64,000 bases of DNA. It comes from Sphingomonadales bacterium 32-65-25 (GTDB lineage: Bacteria; Pseudomonadota; Alphaproteobacteria; Sphingomonadales; Sphingomonadaceae). Under the pieces are notes generated by a model. The model was given only the letters and a program-made list of their open reading frames with translations, searched no databases and was not told where the DNA came from. The first letter of the stretch is position 1; every line of letters begins with the position of its first letter. The stretch spans positions 558,001 to 622,000 of the forward strand of contig NCEU01000001.1 in the NCBI GenBank assembly GCA_002280855.1, read 5' to 3'. Below, in pieces: positions 54,155 through 62,584 of this stretch. The translations under genes were made by a program, and so were the position numbers.

Positions 54155-54895
54155 TCAAGGCATCGCCATCCCGCCATTGATGTGCAGCGTGTGGCCAGTG
54201 ACATAGCTGGCTTCCTTCGACGCCAGATACACCACTCCCGCCGCAATATCCGCGCCTTCGCCCAGCCGCCCCGCCGGAATCCGTCCCGTCAGCGCATCCT
54301 TCTGCGCATCGGGCAGCGCATCCGTCATCGCCGAAAGGATGAACCCCGGCGCGACGCAGTTCACCGTGATGTTGCGCGACGCCAGTTCCTGCGCCAGCGC
54401 CTTCGACATGCCGATCAGCCCGGCCTTGGACGCCGCATAATTGGCCTGCCCCGGATTGCCCGTCACGCCCACCACACTGGTGATGGCGATCATGCGGCCA
54501 AAGCGCTGCTTCATCATCGGCTTGGCGGCGGCGCGATAGAGGCGGAAGGTGGCTTCGAGGTTGATGCGGATCACATCCGCCCACTCATCATCCTTCATGC
54601 GCATCGCCAGATTGTCGCGCGTGATGCCGGCATTGGCGACCAGGATATCAAGCCGGCCACCCAAGGCCTCCACCGCTTGCGGCACCAATGCATCAACTGC
54701 GGCGCTGTCGGAAAGATTGCACGGCAGAATCACGGCATCAGGGCCGCATTCGGCTGCAACGGCGGCCAACGCTTCGGCGCGGGTGCCCGACAGCGCAACA
54801 CGGGCGCCGCGCGCGGCCAGTGCCTTCGCAATCGCGCTGCCGATGCCGCCAGAGGCGCCGGTGACAAGGGCGGTCATGCCGGTGAGATCAAACAT
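54155..54895 (-). CDS. fabG: 3-oxoacyl-ACP reductase FabG
   Basis: A 246-aa NADPH-dependent SDR of fatty acid elongation. TGASGGIGSAIA (about 13-24) is the cofactor site. NAGITRDNLAMRM is the characteristic FabG stretch. The catalytic Ser is in ITSVVGVTG, and Tyr/Lys in NYAASKAGLIGM (about 150-161). The C-terminal GGMAMP is normal. It follows fabD by 12 bp, and acpP is next. Confidence 0.96.
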   Translation of the reverse strand: MFDLTGMTALVTGASGGIGSAIAKALAARGARVALSGTRAEALAAVAAECGPDAVILPCNLSDSAAVDALVPQAVEALGGRLDILVANAGITRDNLAMRMKDDEWADVIRINLEATFRLYRAAAKPMMKQRFGRMIAITSVVGVTGNPGQANYAASKAGLIGMSKALAQELASRNITVNCVAPGFILSAMTDALPDAQKDALTGRIPAGRLGEGADIAAGVVYLASKEASYVTGHTLHINGGMAMP

Positions 54896-54907
54896 GCTTA
54901 TCCTCCT

Positions 54908-55846
54908 TCAGGCGATCGCAGCAGCGATGGCTTCAACGCCAGACATGTCGGCGGCGGTGATGGTCGGCACGTCGGGGGTGATGCGCCGAATCATCGGGCC
55001 GAGCACCTTGCCGCCCAATTCCACGAATCCGGTCACGCCCAGCGCGGCCATGGCCAGCACCGATTCCCGCCAGCGCACGGTGCCGCACACTTGTTCCACC
55101 AGCAGGCGGCGGATCTCATCCGTGTCGGTCACTGGCGCAGCGGTCACGTTGGCGACCAGCGGCACGGTCGGCGCGGCCAGCGGCGCTTTGGCCAGCGCCT
55201 CCGCCATCGCATCGGCCGCCGGCTGCATCAACGGGCAATGGAACGGCGCCGAAACCGGCAGCAGCACCGAATGGCGCGCACCCTTGGCCTTGGCGAGGTT
55301 CATGGCGCGGGCGACGGCCTCGACATGGCCGGATACCACCACCTGGCCCGTCGCATTGTCATTGGCGGCCGCACACACCTGGCCCTGGGCCGCTTCGGCG
55401 GCAATGGCCGTCACCGTTTCGAAATCGAGGCCCAGCAGCGCCGCCATGGCACCCACGCCCGGCGGCACCGCGGCCTGCATCGCCGTGCCGCGCAGCCGCA
55501 ACAGGCGGGCGGTATCGGCCAGGCCCAGGCTGCCGGCGGCGCACAGGGCGGTATATTCGCCAAGGCTGTGCCCGGCCACAAAGGCCGCCTTGTCGGCCAG
55601 CCGCACGCCGGCTTCGTTTTCCAGCACGCGAAGGCAGGCAATGCCCACCGCCATGATCGCCGGCTGGGCGTTGGCGGTGAGGGTGAGTTCCTCTTCCGGC
55701 CCTTCCCACATCAGCCGCGACAGGCGCTCGCCCAGCGCTTCGTCAACTTCTTCGAACACGGCGCGGGCGTGGGGGCTGGCATCGGCAAGGCCCTTGCCCA
55801 TGCCCACCGATTGGCTGCCCTGGCCCGGAAAGATGAAAGCGCGAAT
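54908..55846 (-). CDS. fabD: malonyl-CoA:ACP transacylase FabD, apparent ATT start
   Basis: A 312-aa transacylase that loads malonate onto ACP. It has FIFPGQGSQSVGMGKG at the N-terminus, the nucleophile in GHSLGEYTAL (Ser about 92), the Arg in LLRLRGTAMQ, and His in SAPFHCPLM (about 199). The codon expected to be ATG before RAFIFPGQGSQ is ATT (55846-55844), preceded by a strong GGGAGAGGG ribosome site. No ATG, GTG or TTG at a sensible in-frame position replaces it. The gene either initiates at ATT or the base is a sequence error. It starts the fab series. Confidence 0.93.
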   Translation of the reverse strand: MRAFIFPGQGSQSVGMGKGLADASPHARAVFEEVDEALGERLSRLMWEGPEEELTLTANAQPAIMAVGIACLRVLENEAGVRLADKAAFVAGHSLGEYTALCAAGSLGLADTARLLRLRGTAMQAAVPPGVGAMAALLGLDFETVTAIAAEAAQGQVCAAANDNATGQVVVSGHVEAVARAMNLAKAKGARHSVLLPVSAPFHCPLMQPAADAMAEALAKAPLAAPTVPLVANVTAAPVTDTDEIRRLLVEQVCGTVRWRESVLAMAALGVTGFVELGGKVLGPMIRRITPDVPTITAADMSGVEAIAAAIA

Positions 55847-56139
55847 GGTCCCTCTCCCGATGGATCTCGTTGTGCGCCGCCGATTAGGCGCTTCATCGCG
55901 CCCATGCAACCGCCCGGCCCGAACGGCTGCGACACTGAGGTCAACCGGGGCGTTTTGCCCGGTTGCACGGCGCAAAACTTCCGGTATGGGCTGCCCTTCG
56001 CGCTCAGGGAGGGGCCAAGGGGATTCGCAGCGGCCATTCATCGGCCCGTAACCCCCTGCAGACCATCTTGGTTCGCGGACTGGTGGCCACGCAGGCTGCC
56101 GGTTCTGAGTTTTGGAACGAGAACAGCCAAGGATCGCCA

Positions 56140-57234
56140 ATGAAGATTGATGCCCGCCTGTTGATCGCTGCCAGCCTGTTGGCTGTCGCCGCCCCGGCTG
56201 CGGCCGCCGTGTCGCCTGCCGTGGGCAAGGCGCTCAACGCCGCGGCCGCTGCCGCCAAGTCGCGCAATGCGGCTGGTGTTGCCGCCGCCATTGGCCAGGC
56301 CCGCGCCGCCGCCAGCACCGCTGAAGAGCGCGAGAAGACCGCCCAGATGGCCGGCTTTGCCTTCACCGCTGTCGGTCAATATGGTCAGGCGGCTGCCGCG
56401 CTCGAACAGATTGGCGCCCCGTGCAACCAGCTTGGCCCGCTCTATTATCGCGCCGGCCAGCTGGACAAGGCAGTCGCCATTGCCCGCAAGTGCCCCGGTG
56501 AAGCCAGCCAGATCATGGTGGCGCAGGCGATGACCCGCCAGGGCAACCACAAGGCTGCGATCGCCGCCTACAACGCGCTCATCAAGAGCAACGGCCCCAA
56601 GGCCATCTATCTGGAAAACCTGGCCGGCGCCCAGTTCAAGTCGGGCGACAAGAAGGCCTATCTGGCCACCACCACCCGCCTGATCAAGTCTGATCCGTCG
56701 GCGGCGCGCTGGAAGGTCCTGCTGACCGAGCTTCAGAGCCACAACATGCGTTCGGAAGCCAAGCTCGGGCTGTACCATCTGATGTTCACCACCGGCACGC
56801 TGGAACGCGCCAGCGATTATCAGGATTTCGCCCGCCTGGCCCTGATCAATGGCCAGGCAGCCGTCGCCAAGGCCGCGTTGGACAAGGTCGGGGGTGGCGG
56901 CGATCCCATGAGCCAGAAGCTGGCCGCCGCTGCTGCGGCCGGCGTGAGCAAGGAAGGCGCCGAAGCCGTGAAGCTGTCGGCCACGCCGGCAACGGCCTTC
57001 AAGGGCGGCAACGCCTATCTGGGCCTGGGTGATTATGCCAAGGCGATCGCCGCTTATGACAAGGCGATTGCCGCCAACGGCCTGGATGCCGATTATGCCC
57101 GCGTGTTCAAGGGCATCGCTGCCACCCGTGGTGGCCAGAAGGCCGTCGCCATCGCCACGTTCAAGACGGTGAGCGAAAAGAGCGGCATGAAGGATATCGC
57201 CGATCTGTGGAGCCTTTACGCCTCCACACGCTGA
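56140..57234 (+). CDS. exported TPR-like repeat protein
   Basis: A 364-aa protein with a signal peptide (MKIDARLLIAASLLAVAAPAAAA, about 23). It is followed by alanine-rich helical pairs throughout, consistent with degenerate TPR repeats; a clear unit is AYLGLGDYAKAIAAYDKAIAANGL (about 290-313). It is probably a periplasmic scaffold. No catalytic motif is seen. The 293 bp upstream, to the fabD start, presumably holds its promoter; I see no other feature there. A strong terminator follows at 57252. Confidence 0.78.
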   Translation: MKIDARLLIAASLLAVAAPAAAAVSPAVGKALNAAAAAAKSRNAAGVAAAIGQARAAASTAEEREKTAQMAGFAFTAVGQYGQAAAALEQIGAPCNQLGPLYYRAGQLDKAVAIARKCPGEASQIMVAQAMTRQGNHKAAIAAYNALIKSNGPKAIYLENLAGAQFKSGDKKAYLATTTRLIKSDPSAARWKVLLTELQSHNMRSEAKLGLYHLMFTTGTLERASDYQDFARLALINGQAAVAKAALDKVGGGGDPMSQKLAAAAAAGVSKEGAEAVKLSATPATAFKGGNAYLGLGDYAKAIAAYDKAIAANGLDADYARVFKGIAATRGGQKAVAIATFKTVSEKSGMKDIADLWSLYASTR

Positions 57235-57251
57235 TCTTTCGCACCAACAGC

Positions 57252-57288
57252 AAAAGGGCCGCCGTGGAATGCCACGGCGGCCCTTTTT
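57252..57288. terminator. bidirectional Rho-independent terminator
   Basis: AAAAGGGCCGCCGTGG (57252-57267) pairs with CCACGGCGGCCCTTTTT (57272-57288) over a 4-base loop, a perfect stem. T-runs lie on both strands. It serves the TPR gene on the plus strand and bfr on the minus strand. Confidence 0.92.
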
Positions 57289-57308
57289 CGTTGGATCGCG
57301 GCGCCGGC

Positions 57309-57788
57309 TCAGTCGCCAGCAGGACGCGATTGCAGCTGGATATAATTGGCCAGGCCCATCTGCCGGATCATTTCCTGCTGCGTCTCGATGAAATCGACAT
57401 GCTCTTCCTCGGCAGAGAGGATCTCGGCAAACAGATCGCGCGACGCGAAATCGCGCACCTTCTCGCAATGTTCGATGGCGTCCTTCAGCAGCGCGATGGC
57501 TTCGAATTCCAGCTCCAGATCCGCCTGCAGCACCTCTTCCACCGTCTCACCGATGCGCAGGCGATTGAGCGCCTGCATGCCGGGCAGGCCTTCCAGGAAG
57601 AAGATCCGCTCCATCAGCTTGTCGGCATGCTTCATCTCGTCGATGGATTCGTGCCGCTCGTAATCGGCAAGCTTCTTGATGCCCAGATTGTCGAGCAGGC
57701 GATAATGCAGCCAATATTGGTTCACCGCCGTCAGCTCGCCCTTGAGCACGGCATTCAGAAATTCGATCACCTTGGCGTCACCGCGCAT
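57309..57788 (-). CDS. bfr: bacterioferritin
   Basis: A 159-aa iron-storage subunit of a 24-mer shell. The di-iron site residues are visible in LKGELTAVNQYWLH (Glu about 18), ESIDEMKHAD (Glu/His about 51-54), LELEFEA and SAEEEHVDF (Glu/His about 127-130). The haem-ligand Met52 lies in DEMKHAD. The start at 57788 fits bacterioferritin length. It lies downstream of bfd on the same strand with a Fur-like palindrome between, consistent with iron-dependent control. Confidence 0.94.
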   Translation of the reverse strand: MRGDAKVIEFLNAVLKGELTAVNQYWLHYRLLDNLGIKKLADYERHESIDEMKHADKLMERIFFLEGLPGMQALNRLRIGETVEEVLQADLELEFEAIALLKDAIEHCEKVRDFASRDLFAEILSAEEEHVDFIETQQEMIRQMGLANYIQLQSRPAGD

Positions 57789-57872
57789 GGTCAGTCTCCC
57801 TTTACTGGGAACGCCATGGCGCAAATCTTGATCCAAGTCAATAAAAGTCGTGGGTTTTCTGATACTTATTAC

Positions 57873-57887
57873 TGCAACGCACTTGCA
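57873..57887. promoter_or_regulatory. Fur-like palindrome upstream of bfr
   Basis: TGCAA-N5-TTGCA (57873-57887) is a perfect inverted repeat within a longer TTACTGCAA...TTGCATTA. It is similar to alphaproteobacterial Fur boxes (TGCGAAT-ATTCGCA type). It is 85 bp before the bfr start. The same CTGCTAATGCAAGTG stretch recurs, inverted, upstream of bfd. Confidence 0.6.
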
Positions 57888-57901
57888 TTAGCAGCGGCAA
57901 T

Positions 57902-58075
57902 TCAGGCGAAGCTGCGCGCGTCCGCCAGAATTTCCTTGGCGAACGGCAGGCACTGCCCGCACTTCACCTTGCAGCCCAGTTGCGCATAGGCCGCCTTCGG
58001 GCACGATTTGCCGGCCACCCGCGCGGCTTCGCGGACATCCCGTTCCTTCAGCGCATTGCAGACACAGACGATCAC
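57902..58075 (-). CDS. bfd: bacterioferritin-associated ferredoxin
   Basis: A 57-aa [2Fe-2S] protein that releases iron from bacterioferritin. Starting at GTG 58075 it reads VIVCVCNALKERDVREAAR and ends KVKCGQCLPFAKEILADARS. The pattern C-x-C, about 33 residues, C-x2-C is the Bfd signature; two further Cys are present (SCPK, LGCK). A GAGGGA ribosome site precedes the GTG by 3-4 bases. It is short and easily missed, but its place 113 bp before bfr is strong support. Confidence 0.9.
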   Translation of the reverse strand: MIVCVCNALKERDVREAARVAGKSCPKAAYAQLGCKVKCGQCLPFAKEILADARSFA

Positions 58076-58103
58076 GTTTCCCTCGCGAGTCGAGTGGCGT
58101 TAC

Positions 58104-58150
58104 TGCGAATCGTTATCATCCATGTCTGCTGCTAATGCAAGTGGTTCGCA
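58104..58150. promoter_or_regulatory. two Fur-like boxes upstream of bfd
   Basis: TGCGAATCGTTATCA (58104-58118) and TGCAAGTGGTTCGCA (58136-58150) resemble Fur palindromes. Both lie between 28 and 75 bp upstream of the bfd GTG start. The second shares TAATGCAAGTG with the bfr-side palindrome in the opposite orientation. Iron control of the bfd-bfr unit is inferred. Confidence 0.55.
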
Positions 58151-58226
58151 GTATCCAGATGGTGGCGGCGGAGGCAGCGCTGAACCCGCCACGGCGGCGG
58201 GCGCAGCCGCAAGCCGGGAAAAAACC

Positions 58227-60329
58227 TCAAGCCCCTCCCCCAACATCGTGGCGCACGAGGTTGGCAATGCTTTGCGCGAGCTCCGCGCTGCGGAAAGGCT
58301 TCCTCAGCCGCGACACGTCTGGAGCAATCCCGTCAGGATTGGCGTAGCCAGACACGATCAGGATCGGCAGCCCCGGCTTGCGGGCACGCGCCGCCTGCGC
58401 AAGGTCAGCACCGCTCATGCCCGGCATGAGATAGTCGGTGACGAGGACATCAGGCGCCGGGCCTTCGTCAAGCAGCCGCAACGCCTGCTCGCCAGAAGCG
58501 GCCTCGATCACGTCATAGCCCAGGTCCACCAACACGTCGGCCGTGCAGAGCCGCACCAGTTCCTCGTCATCGACAAGAAGGACGCGCAAGCGCGACGTGA
58601 CCGGCGTCGGCGCAACGATTGGCTCATCCGCATGGCAGTTGCGATCAAGACTGACCGGCAGCCACAGTTCCACATTGGTCCCGCGGCCCGGCTGGCTGAT
58701 GATGGTGAGCCCGCCGCCAAGCTGCGTGGCGAGGCCGTGAACCATCGAAAGGCCGAGGCCGGTTCCCGCAACCACGCCCTTTGTCGAGAAGAACGGCTCG
58801 GTCGCGCGGGTCAACGTGTCCACGTCCATGCCGGTGCCGGTGTCCGCCACCGACAAGCGCACATAGTCACCGCGGACCAGACCAGACCGATGTTCACCCT
58901 GCACGCTCTCGCGGGCGGCGGTGATCGTCAGCGTGCCACCGTCCGGCATTGCGTCGCGGGCATTCACGCCAAGATTGAGGATCGCCATTTCAAGCTGGTT
59001 TGCATCGGCGCTGGCCGGCGGGAGATCTTCATCCAGCTCGACCTCAACGACAATCTGCGGCCCGACTGTGCTGGCAATCAGGGCCGCCATCCCGCCAACC
59101 AGAGAGGCGAGATCGACCGCGACGGCCTGCAAGGGCTGCCGCCGCGCAAAGGCGAGCAACCGTTCAACGAGCGTCTTGGCGCGCTCAGCCGATTGCAGCG
59201 CACCATCGATCAGCCGCCGCTCACTTTCACTGCCAATCTGCCGCCGGATCAGCATGTCCAGCGCACCCATGATCGGGGTGAGCAGGTTATTGAAGTCGTG
59301 CGCCACGCCGCCGGTGAGTTGGCCGATCGCTTCCATCTTCTGCGCCTGGCGCAACGCCGCCTCGGCCGCCAGCAGTTCGCGCGTGCGCTCCTCAACCTGG
59401 TACTCAAGTGTGGCGTTCAGGTGGGTCAGTTCGGCCAGCGCCCGATGCTCCTGGGTCACATCCTGACCCTGGACAAAGATGCCCGTGACCTCGCCGCGCT
59501 CATCAACAATCGGTTGATACGTGAAACTGAGGAAGAGTTGGTCGGGGTCGGCTCCGGGTGCACGCCGCAGGCTGAGCGGGACATCATGCACCACATAGGG
59601 CTGGCCAGTCGCAAACGCACGGTCGAGCGTCTTGAACAGGCCGGTGCCGACAAACTCGGGAAACGCCGCACGGATGGTCTGGCCGACAAACCCCCGCTTG
59701 CCCGCGACGCGGTCATAGGCATCATTCACATAGTCAAAAACATGATCGGGGCCGCGCAAAATGGCCACAAATCCGGGCACATGCTCGAACAGCAGGCGCT
59801 GCCGCTCGCGCTCGGCCACCAGCCGCCGTTCCGCCAGCACGCGATCAGTCGTCTCTGCAGCCGAGCAAAACAAACCGGCAATCTCACCGCTGTCATCGCG
59901 CAACGGCGAGTATGAAAAGGTGAACCAGCATTCTTCAGGATAGCCGTTGCGCTCGATCGTGAGCGGCAGATCTTCAGACCAGGTCGCTTCACCGCCAAGC
60001 GCCGATTCCACCAGCGGCGTGATCTGCTCCCACACCTCCGACCACACCTCCCGGAACGGCCGGCCCAGCGCCCACGGATGCTTGTTGCCGTACACCGGCC
60101 GGCAGGCATCATTGTACAGGAAAGCCAGCTCAGGGCCCCAGGCAATGAACATCAAATGCTTGCTGGGGAGTATCATGCGCACGGCCGTTCGCAGGGCCTG
60201 GGGCCAAGTATCCGGGTGTCCGATCGGCGAGGTCGACCAGTCATGGGCTTCCATCAACGCGCCAACTTCGCCCCCGCCCGCGAAAATCACGGCCTTTTTC
60301 CTTTGAACAGGCGGCAATGTCACAGACAA
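58227..60329 (-). CDS. hybrid sensor histidine kinase with two PAS domains and receiver
   Basis: A 700-aa cytoplasmic two-component kinase. PAS1 is about 45-165 (DWSTSPIGHPDTWPQALRTA opens it). PAS2 is about 185-300. A coiled coil (EYQVEERTRELLAAE) leads to the H-box GGVAHDFNNLLTPI (His about 345). The ATPase boxes are NLGVNARDAMPDGG, ADTGTGM and GTGLGLSMVHGL. The C-terminal receiver has DVLVTDYLMPGMSG (Asp about 633). It lacks membrane helices. Relatives respond to light or redox through PAS; here no conserved flavin-Cys (NCRFLQ) motif is visible. Signal and output are unknown. Confidence 0.92.
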   Translation of the reverse strand: MSVTLPPVQRKKAVIFAGGGEVGALMEAHDWSTSPIGHPDTWPQALRTAVRMILPSKHLMFIAWGPELAFLYNDACRPVYGNKHPWALGRPFREVWSEVWEQITPLVESALGGEATWSEDLPLTIERNGYPEECWFTFSYSPLRDDSGEIAGLFCSAAETTDRVLAERRLVAERERQRLLFEHVPGFVAILRGPDHVFDYVNDAYDRVAGKRGFVGQTIRAAFPEFVGTGLFKTLDRAFATGQPYVVHDVPLSLRRAPGADPDQLFLSFTYQPIVDERGEVTGIFVQGQDVTQEHRALAELTHLNATLEYQVEERTRELLAAEAALRQAQKMEAIGQLTGGVAHDFNNLLTPIMGALDMLIRRQIGSESERRLIDGALQSAERAKTLVERLLAFARRQPLQAVAVDLASLVGGMAALIASTVGPQIVVEVELDEDLPPASADANQLEMAILNLGVNARDAMPDGGTLTITAARESVQGEHRSGLVRGDYVRLSVADTGTGMDVDTLTRATEPFFSTKGVVAGTGLGLSMVHGLATQLGGGLTIISQPGRGTNVELWLPVSLDRNCHADEPIVAPTPVTSRLRVLLVDDEELVRLCTADVLVDLGYDVIEAASGEQALRLLDEGPAPDVLVTDYLMPGMSGADLAQAARARKPGLPILIVSGYANPDGIAPDVSRLRKPFRSAELAQSIANLVRHDVGGGA

Positions 60330-60414
60330 CCTCCAATGCTTTTATAGCACTCAAGCTGCCATACCCCAACACGGCAGCGGCGCACCCGTGGTGGCATCGG
60401 GCCTGCCGCCTGGT

Positions 60415-61074
60415 TCAGTTTGAAGCCGCCGGCGCAATCGGGATCATCACCTCGTTCCGGCGCAGAAACCACAAGGTCCAGGGCGGATCATATTGTGCCA
60501 GCGACGGCGATCCGATCGCCTGCAGCTGCTGCGCGTTCACGTATCCCGCCAGCGCCGCTGTTGTCGCCGCAATCCTGTCCTGCCGCGCCAATCCGCTGAA
60601 CCGCGCCACGGCCATGCGGGCAGGGGCGATATTGTGCAGCTGCACACGGGGATTGTTGGGTCTTGGCAGGCTTTCCAGCGTCGAACCGCGGGGCATGATG
60701 AAGCGGATCAGCCATTGGCCGTTGCCGCCGCTCTGCAAAACGGGCGCCGTCATCGCGATCTTCTGGCCAACGGCAGCGGCCTGCACCACCGGCGCTGTCA
60801 TGGCGATCGTCTGCCGGGCGGTGTTGCCGCCAAAGATATAGCCGGCAAGCAGGCGAAACCCGGCGCTCGCGGCGGCCTTGCGGTCACCGGTGACTGACAC
60901 TTCGGCGACGACCAGCGCCGGATACTCGCGCACTTCGCAATCGCCCTGTGCAAGGCTGACCGTGAAAGCGGGTTCTTCGGTGGCGATGGCACAAGCTCCT
61001 GTCAGGCTGAGGCCCAGTATCAGGGCAATCCGCAACACTCTCAAAGCCTGATCAGGCGTGTTGATCCGGTGCAT
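60415..61074 (-). CDS. SOUL-type haem-binding protein
   Basis: A 219-aa predicted lipoprotein or exported protein of the SOUL/HBP family. The signal or anchor is ALRVLRIALILGLSLTGACA (about 10-30). The core has CEVREYPALVVAEV, AFRLLAGYIFGGN-like repeats, QTIAMTAPVV and KIAMTAPVLQ. The twin IAMTAPV repeats are the SOUL hallmark. The expected ligand is haem or tetrapyrrole. The start at 61074 lies inside the upstream cupin gene by 23 bp, so the two are coupled. The hybrid kinase gene is 85 bp downstream. Confidence 0.87.
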   Translation of the reverse strand: MHRINTPDQALRVLRIALILGLSLTGACAIATEEPAFTVSLAQGDCEVREYPALVVAEVSVTGDRKAAASAGFRLLAGYIFGGNTARQTIAMTAPVVQAAAVGQKIAMTAPVLQSGGNGQWLIRFIMPRGSTLESLPRPNNPRVQLHNIAPARMAVARFSGLARQDRIAATTAALAGYVNAQQLQAIGSPSLAQYDPPWTLWFLRRNEVMIPIAPAASN

Positions 61075-61531
61075 GGCCTGACTGCACGGACCAATCGGCG
61101 GGTGCATCATCCGTATCGGCGCTGGCAACGGCGGCCGTGGCCTGAACCTTGCCGGGTGCGTGGTGGGCCGGGGCATAAATGGCATAGAGTTGCATGGGCG
61201 TGGGGCCGATGTTGATGATATTGTGCCAGGTTCCCGCCGGCGCCAGCACGCACCAGCCATCCGAAACCTTTTCATCGAAGGTCATCTGGTCTTTGGCAGG
61301 CCCCATCAGGACGCGGCCGTCGCCGGTTTCGAGGCGGATGAACTGGTCAGTATCCGGGTGCGATTCCAGGCCGATTTCACCGCCGATGGGGATGGACATC
61401 AGCGTGACCTGCAAATGGCGACCGCTCCACGCGACCGCGCGGTAATCATCGTTCTCGATCGCTGATCGTTCGATATCGAACGACTGTGGCGCAGGGCCCG
61501 TATCCTCGATTCGCATGTCTTCGCTGGGCAT
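61052..61531 (-). CDS. cupin-domain protein
   Basis: A 159-aa single-domain cupin. The first box is GGEIGLESHPDTDQFIRLETG (about 54-74), carrying E-x-H and downstream residues. The second is CVLAPAGTWHNIINIG. The ATG at 61531 follows an AGGAG site; the longer frame is not cupin-like. It precedes and overlaps the SOUL gene. Such small cupins often bind metals or sugars; substrate unknown. It diverges from the SDR gene at 61738. Confidence 0.86.
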   Translation of the reverse strand: MPSEDMRIEDTGPAPQSFDIERSAIENDDYRAVAWSGRHLQVTLMSIPIGGEIGLESHPDTDQFIRLETGDGRVLMGPAKDQMTFDEKVSDGWCVLAPAGTWHNIINIGPTPMQLYAIYAPAHHAPGKVQATAAVASADTDDAPADWSVQSGHAPDQHA

Positions 61532-61737
61532 GGCCACTCTCCTGCTGGCGAGCAGCCTAACGCGGGCGGCGCGGGCAGATAGGTTCGGAAACCACTCATG
61601 CCGGGCCGGCGGGCGTGGTTGCAGTGGCGCGTGCCACAACAGGGAGGGGGCCAAGTCCGGCTGGCCTCTATTTCGCGCTTCACATTGGCCGTCATCACCG
61701 CGACAGTGGGTGTGCATCAATCCAAGGAACTGCCCGC

Positions 61738-62526
61738 ATGGAAACGACCAACCTGTTCCGCCTCGACGGCCGCATCGCCCTTGTCACCGGTGGCAGCCGC
61801 GGCATCGGCAAGATGATCGCCGCCGGCTTCATCGCGCAGGGTGCCAAGGTTTATATCTCGTCGCGCAAGCCTGCTGCCTGCGCCGAAGCCGCAGCCGAGC
61901 TTGGCCCGAACTGCATCGCGCTGCCGCAGGATGTTTCAACCGTCGCCGGCTGCCAGGCACTGGCCGCGCAATTTGCCGCGCTCGAACCCCGGCTCGATAT
62001 TCTCGTCAACAACGCGGGCGCCGCCTGGGGTGCGCCGTTCGAGGCGTTTCCGGAAAGTGGTTGGGACAAGGTGATGGACCTCAACGTCAAATCGCCGTTC
62101 TTCCTGACTCAGGCCCTGCATGACCTGCTGAAGGCGTCCGGCCGCCGTGAACAGCCGGCCAAGGTCATCAACATCACGTCGATCGATGGCATCCGGTTGA
62201 ATCCGCAGGAAACCTACAGTTACCACGCGTCAAAATCGGCGCTCATCTACCTGACCAGGCGCATGGCGGCGCGGCTTGTGCGCGATGCCATCAACGTCAC
62301 CTCGATCGCGCCCGGCGCATTTGCCAGCGAGATGAACCGGGTGGCGCGCGATCACGGCGATGCGGTCGCCAAGCTGATTCCAGCGCGGCGCATCGGTGTG
62401 GACGAGGATATGGCCGGCGCCGCCATCTACCTTGCCAGCCGCGCCGGGGATTATGTCATTGGCGAAACGATTACGGTGGATGGCGGCGTCGCCCACGCCA
62501 ACACAGGTTCCGGCTTCTCCGAGTGA
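61738..62526 (+). CDS. SDR-family oxidoreductase
   Basis: A 262-aa NAD(P)-dependent dehydrogenase. It has VTGGSRGIGKMI (about 17-28), LVNNAGAAWG (about 86-95), a Ser in NITSIDG and the Tyr/Lys pair in SYHASKSALIYL (about 162). TVDGGVAHANTG ends the fold. The FabG-like core without FabG extras suggests a general alcohol or keto-reductase, substrate unknown. It is divergent from the cupin gene and convergent with mutL. Confidence 0.9.
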   Translation: METTNLFRLDGRIALVTGGSRGIGKMIAAGFIAQGAKVYISSRKPAACAEAAAELGPNCIALPQDVSTVAGCQALAAQFAALEPRLDILVNNAGAAWGAPFEAFPESGWDKVMDLNVKSPFFLTQALHDLLKASGRREQPAKVINITSIDGIRLNPQETYSYHASKSALIYLTRRMAARLVRDAINVTSIAPGAFASEMNRVARDHGDAVAKLIPARRIGVDEDMAGAAIYLASRAGDYVIGETITVDGGVAHANTGSGFSE

Positions 62527-62584
62527 AGACGGCCGCCTGAAGCGGCTTCTCTGGTGCCTGCGGGGCGAAAGGCGGCTCCCCGCC

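Noticed and set aside
55847..56140. Upstream extension of fabD to 56140
   Set aside because: The extension is unrelated to FabD and overlaps the promoter region and start of the divergent TPR gene; the conserved N-terminus begins at the ATT codon.
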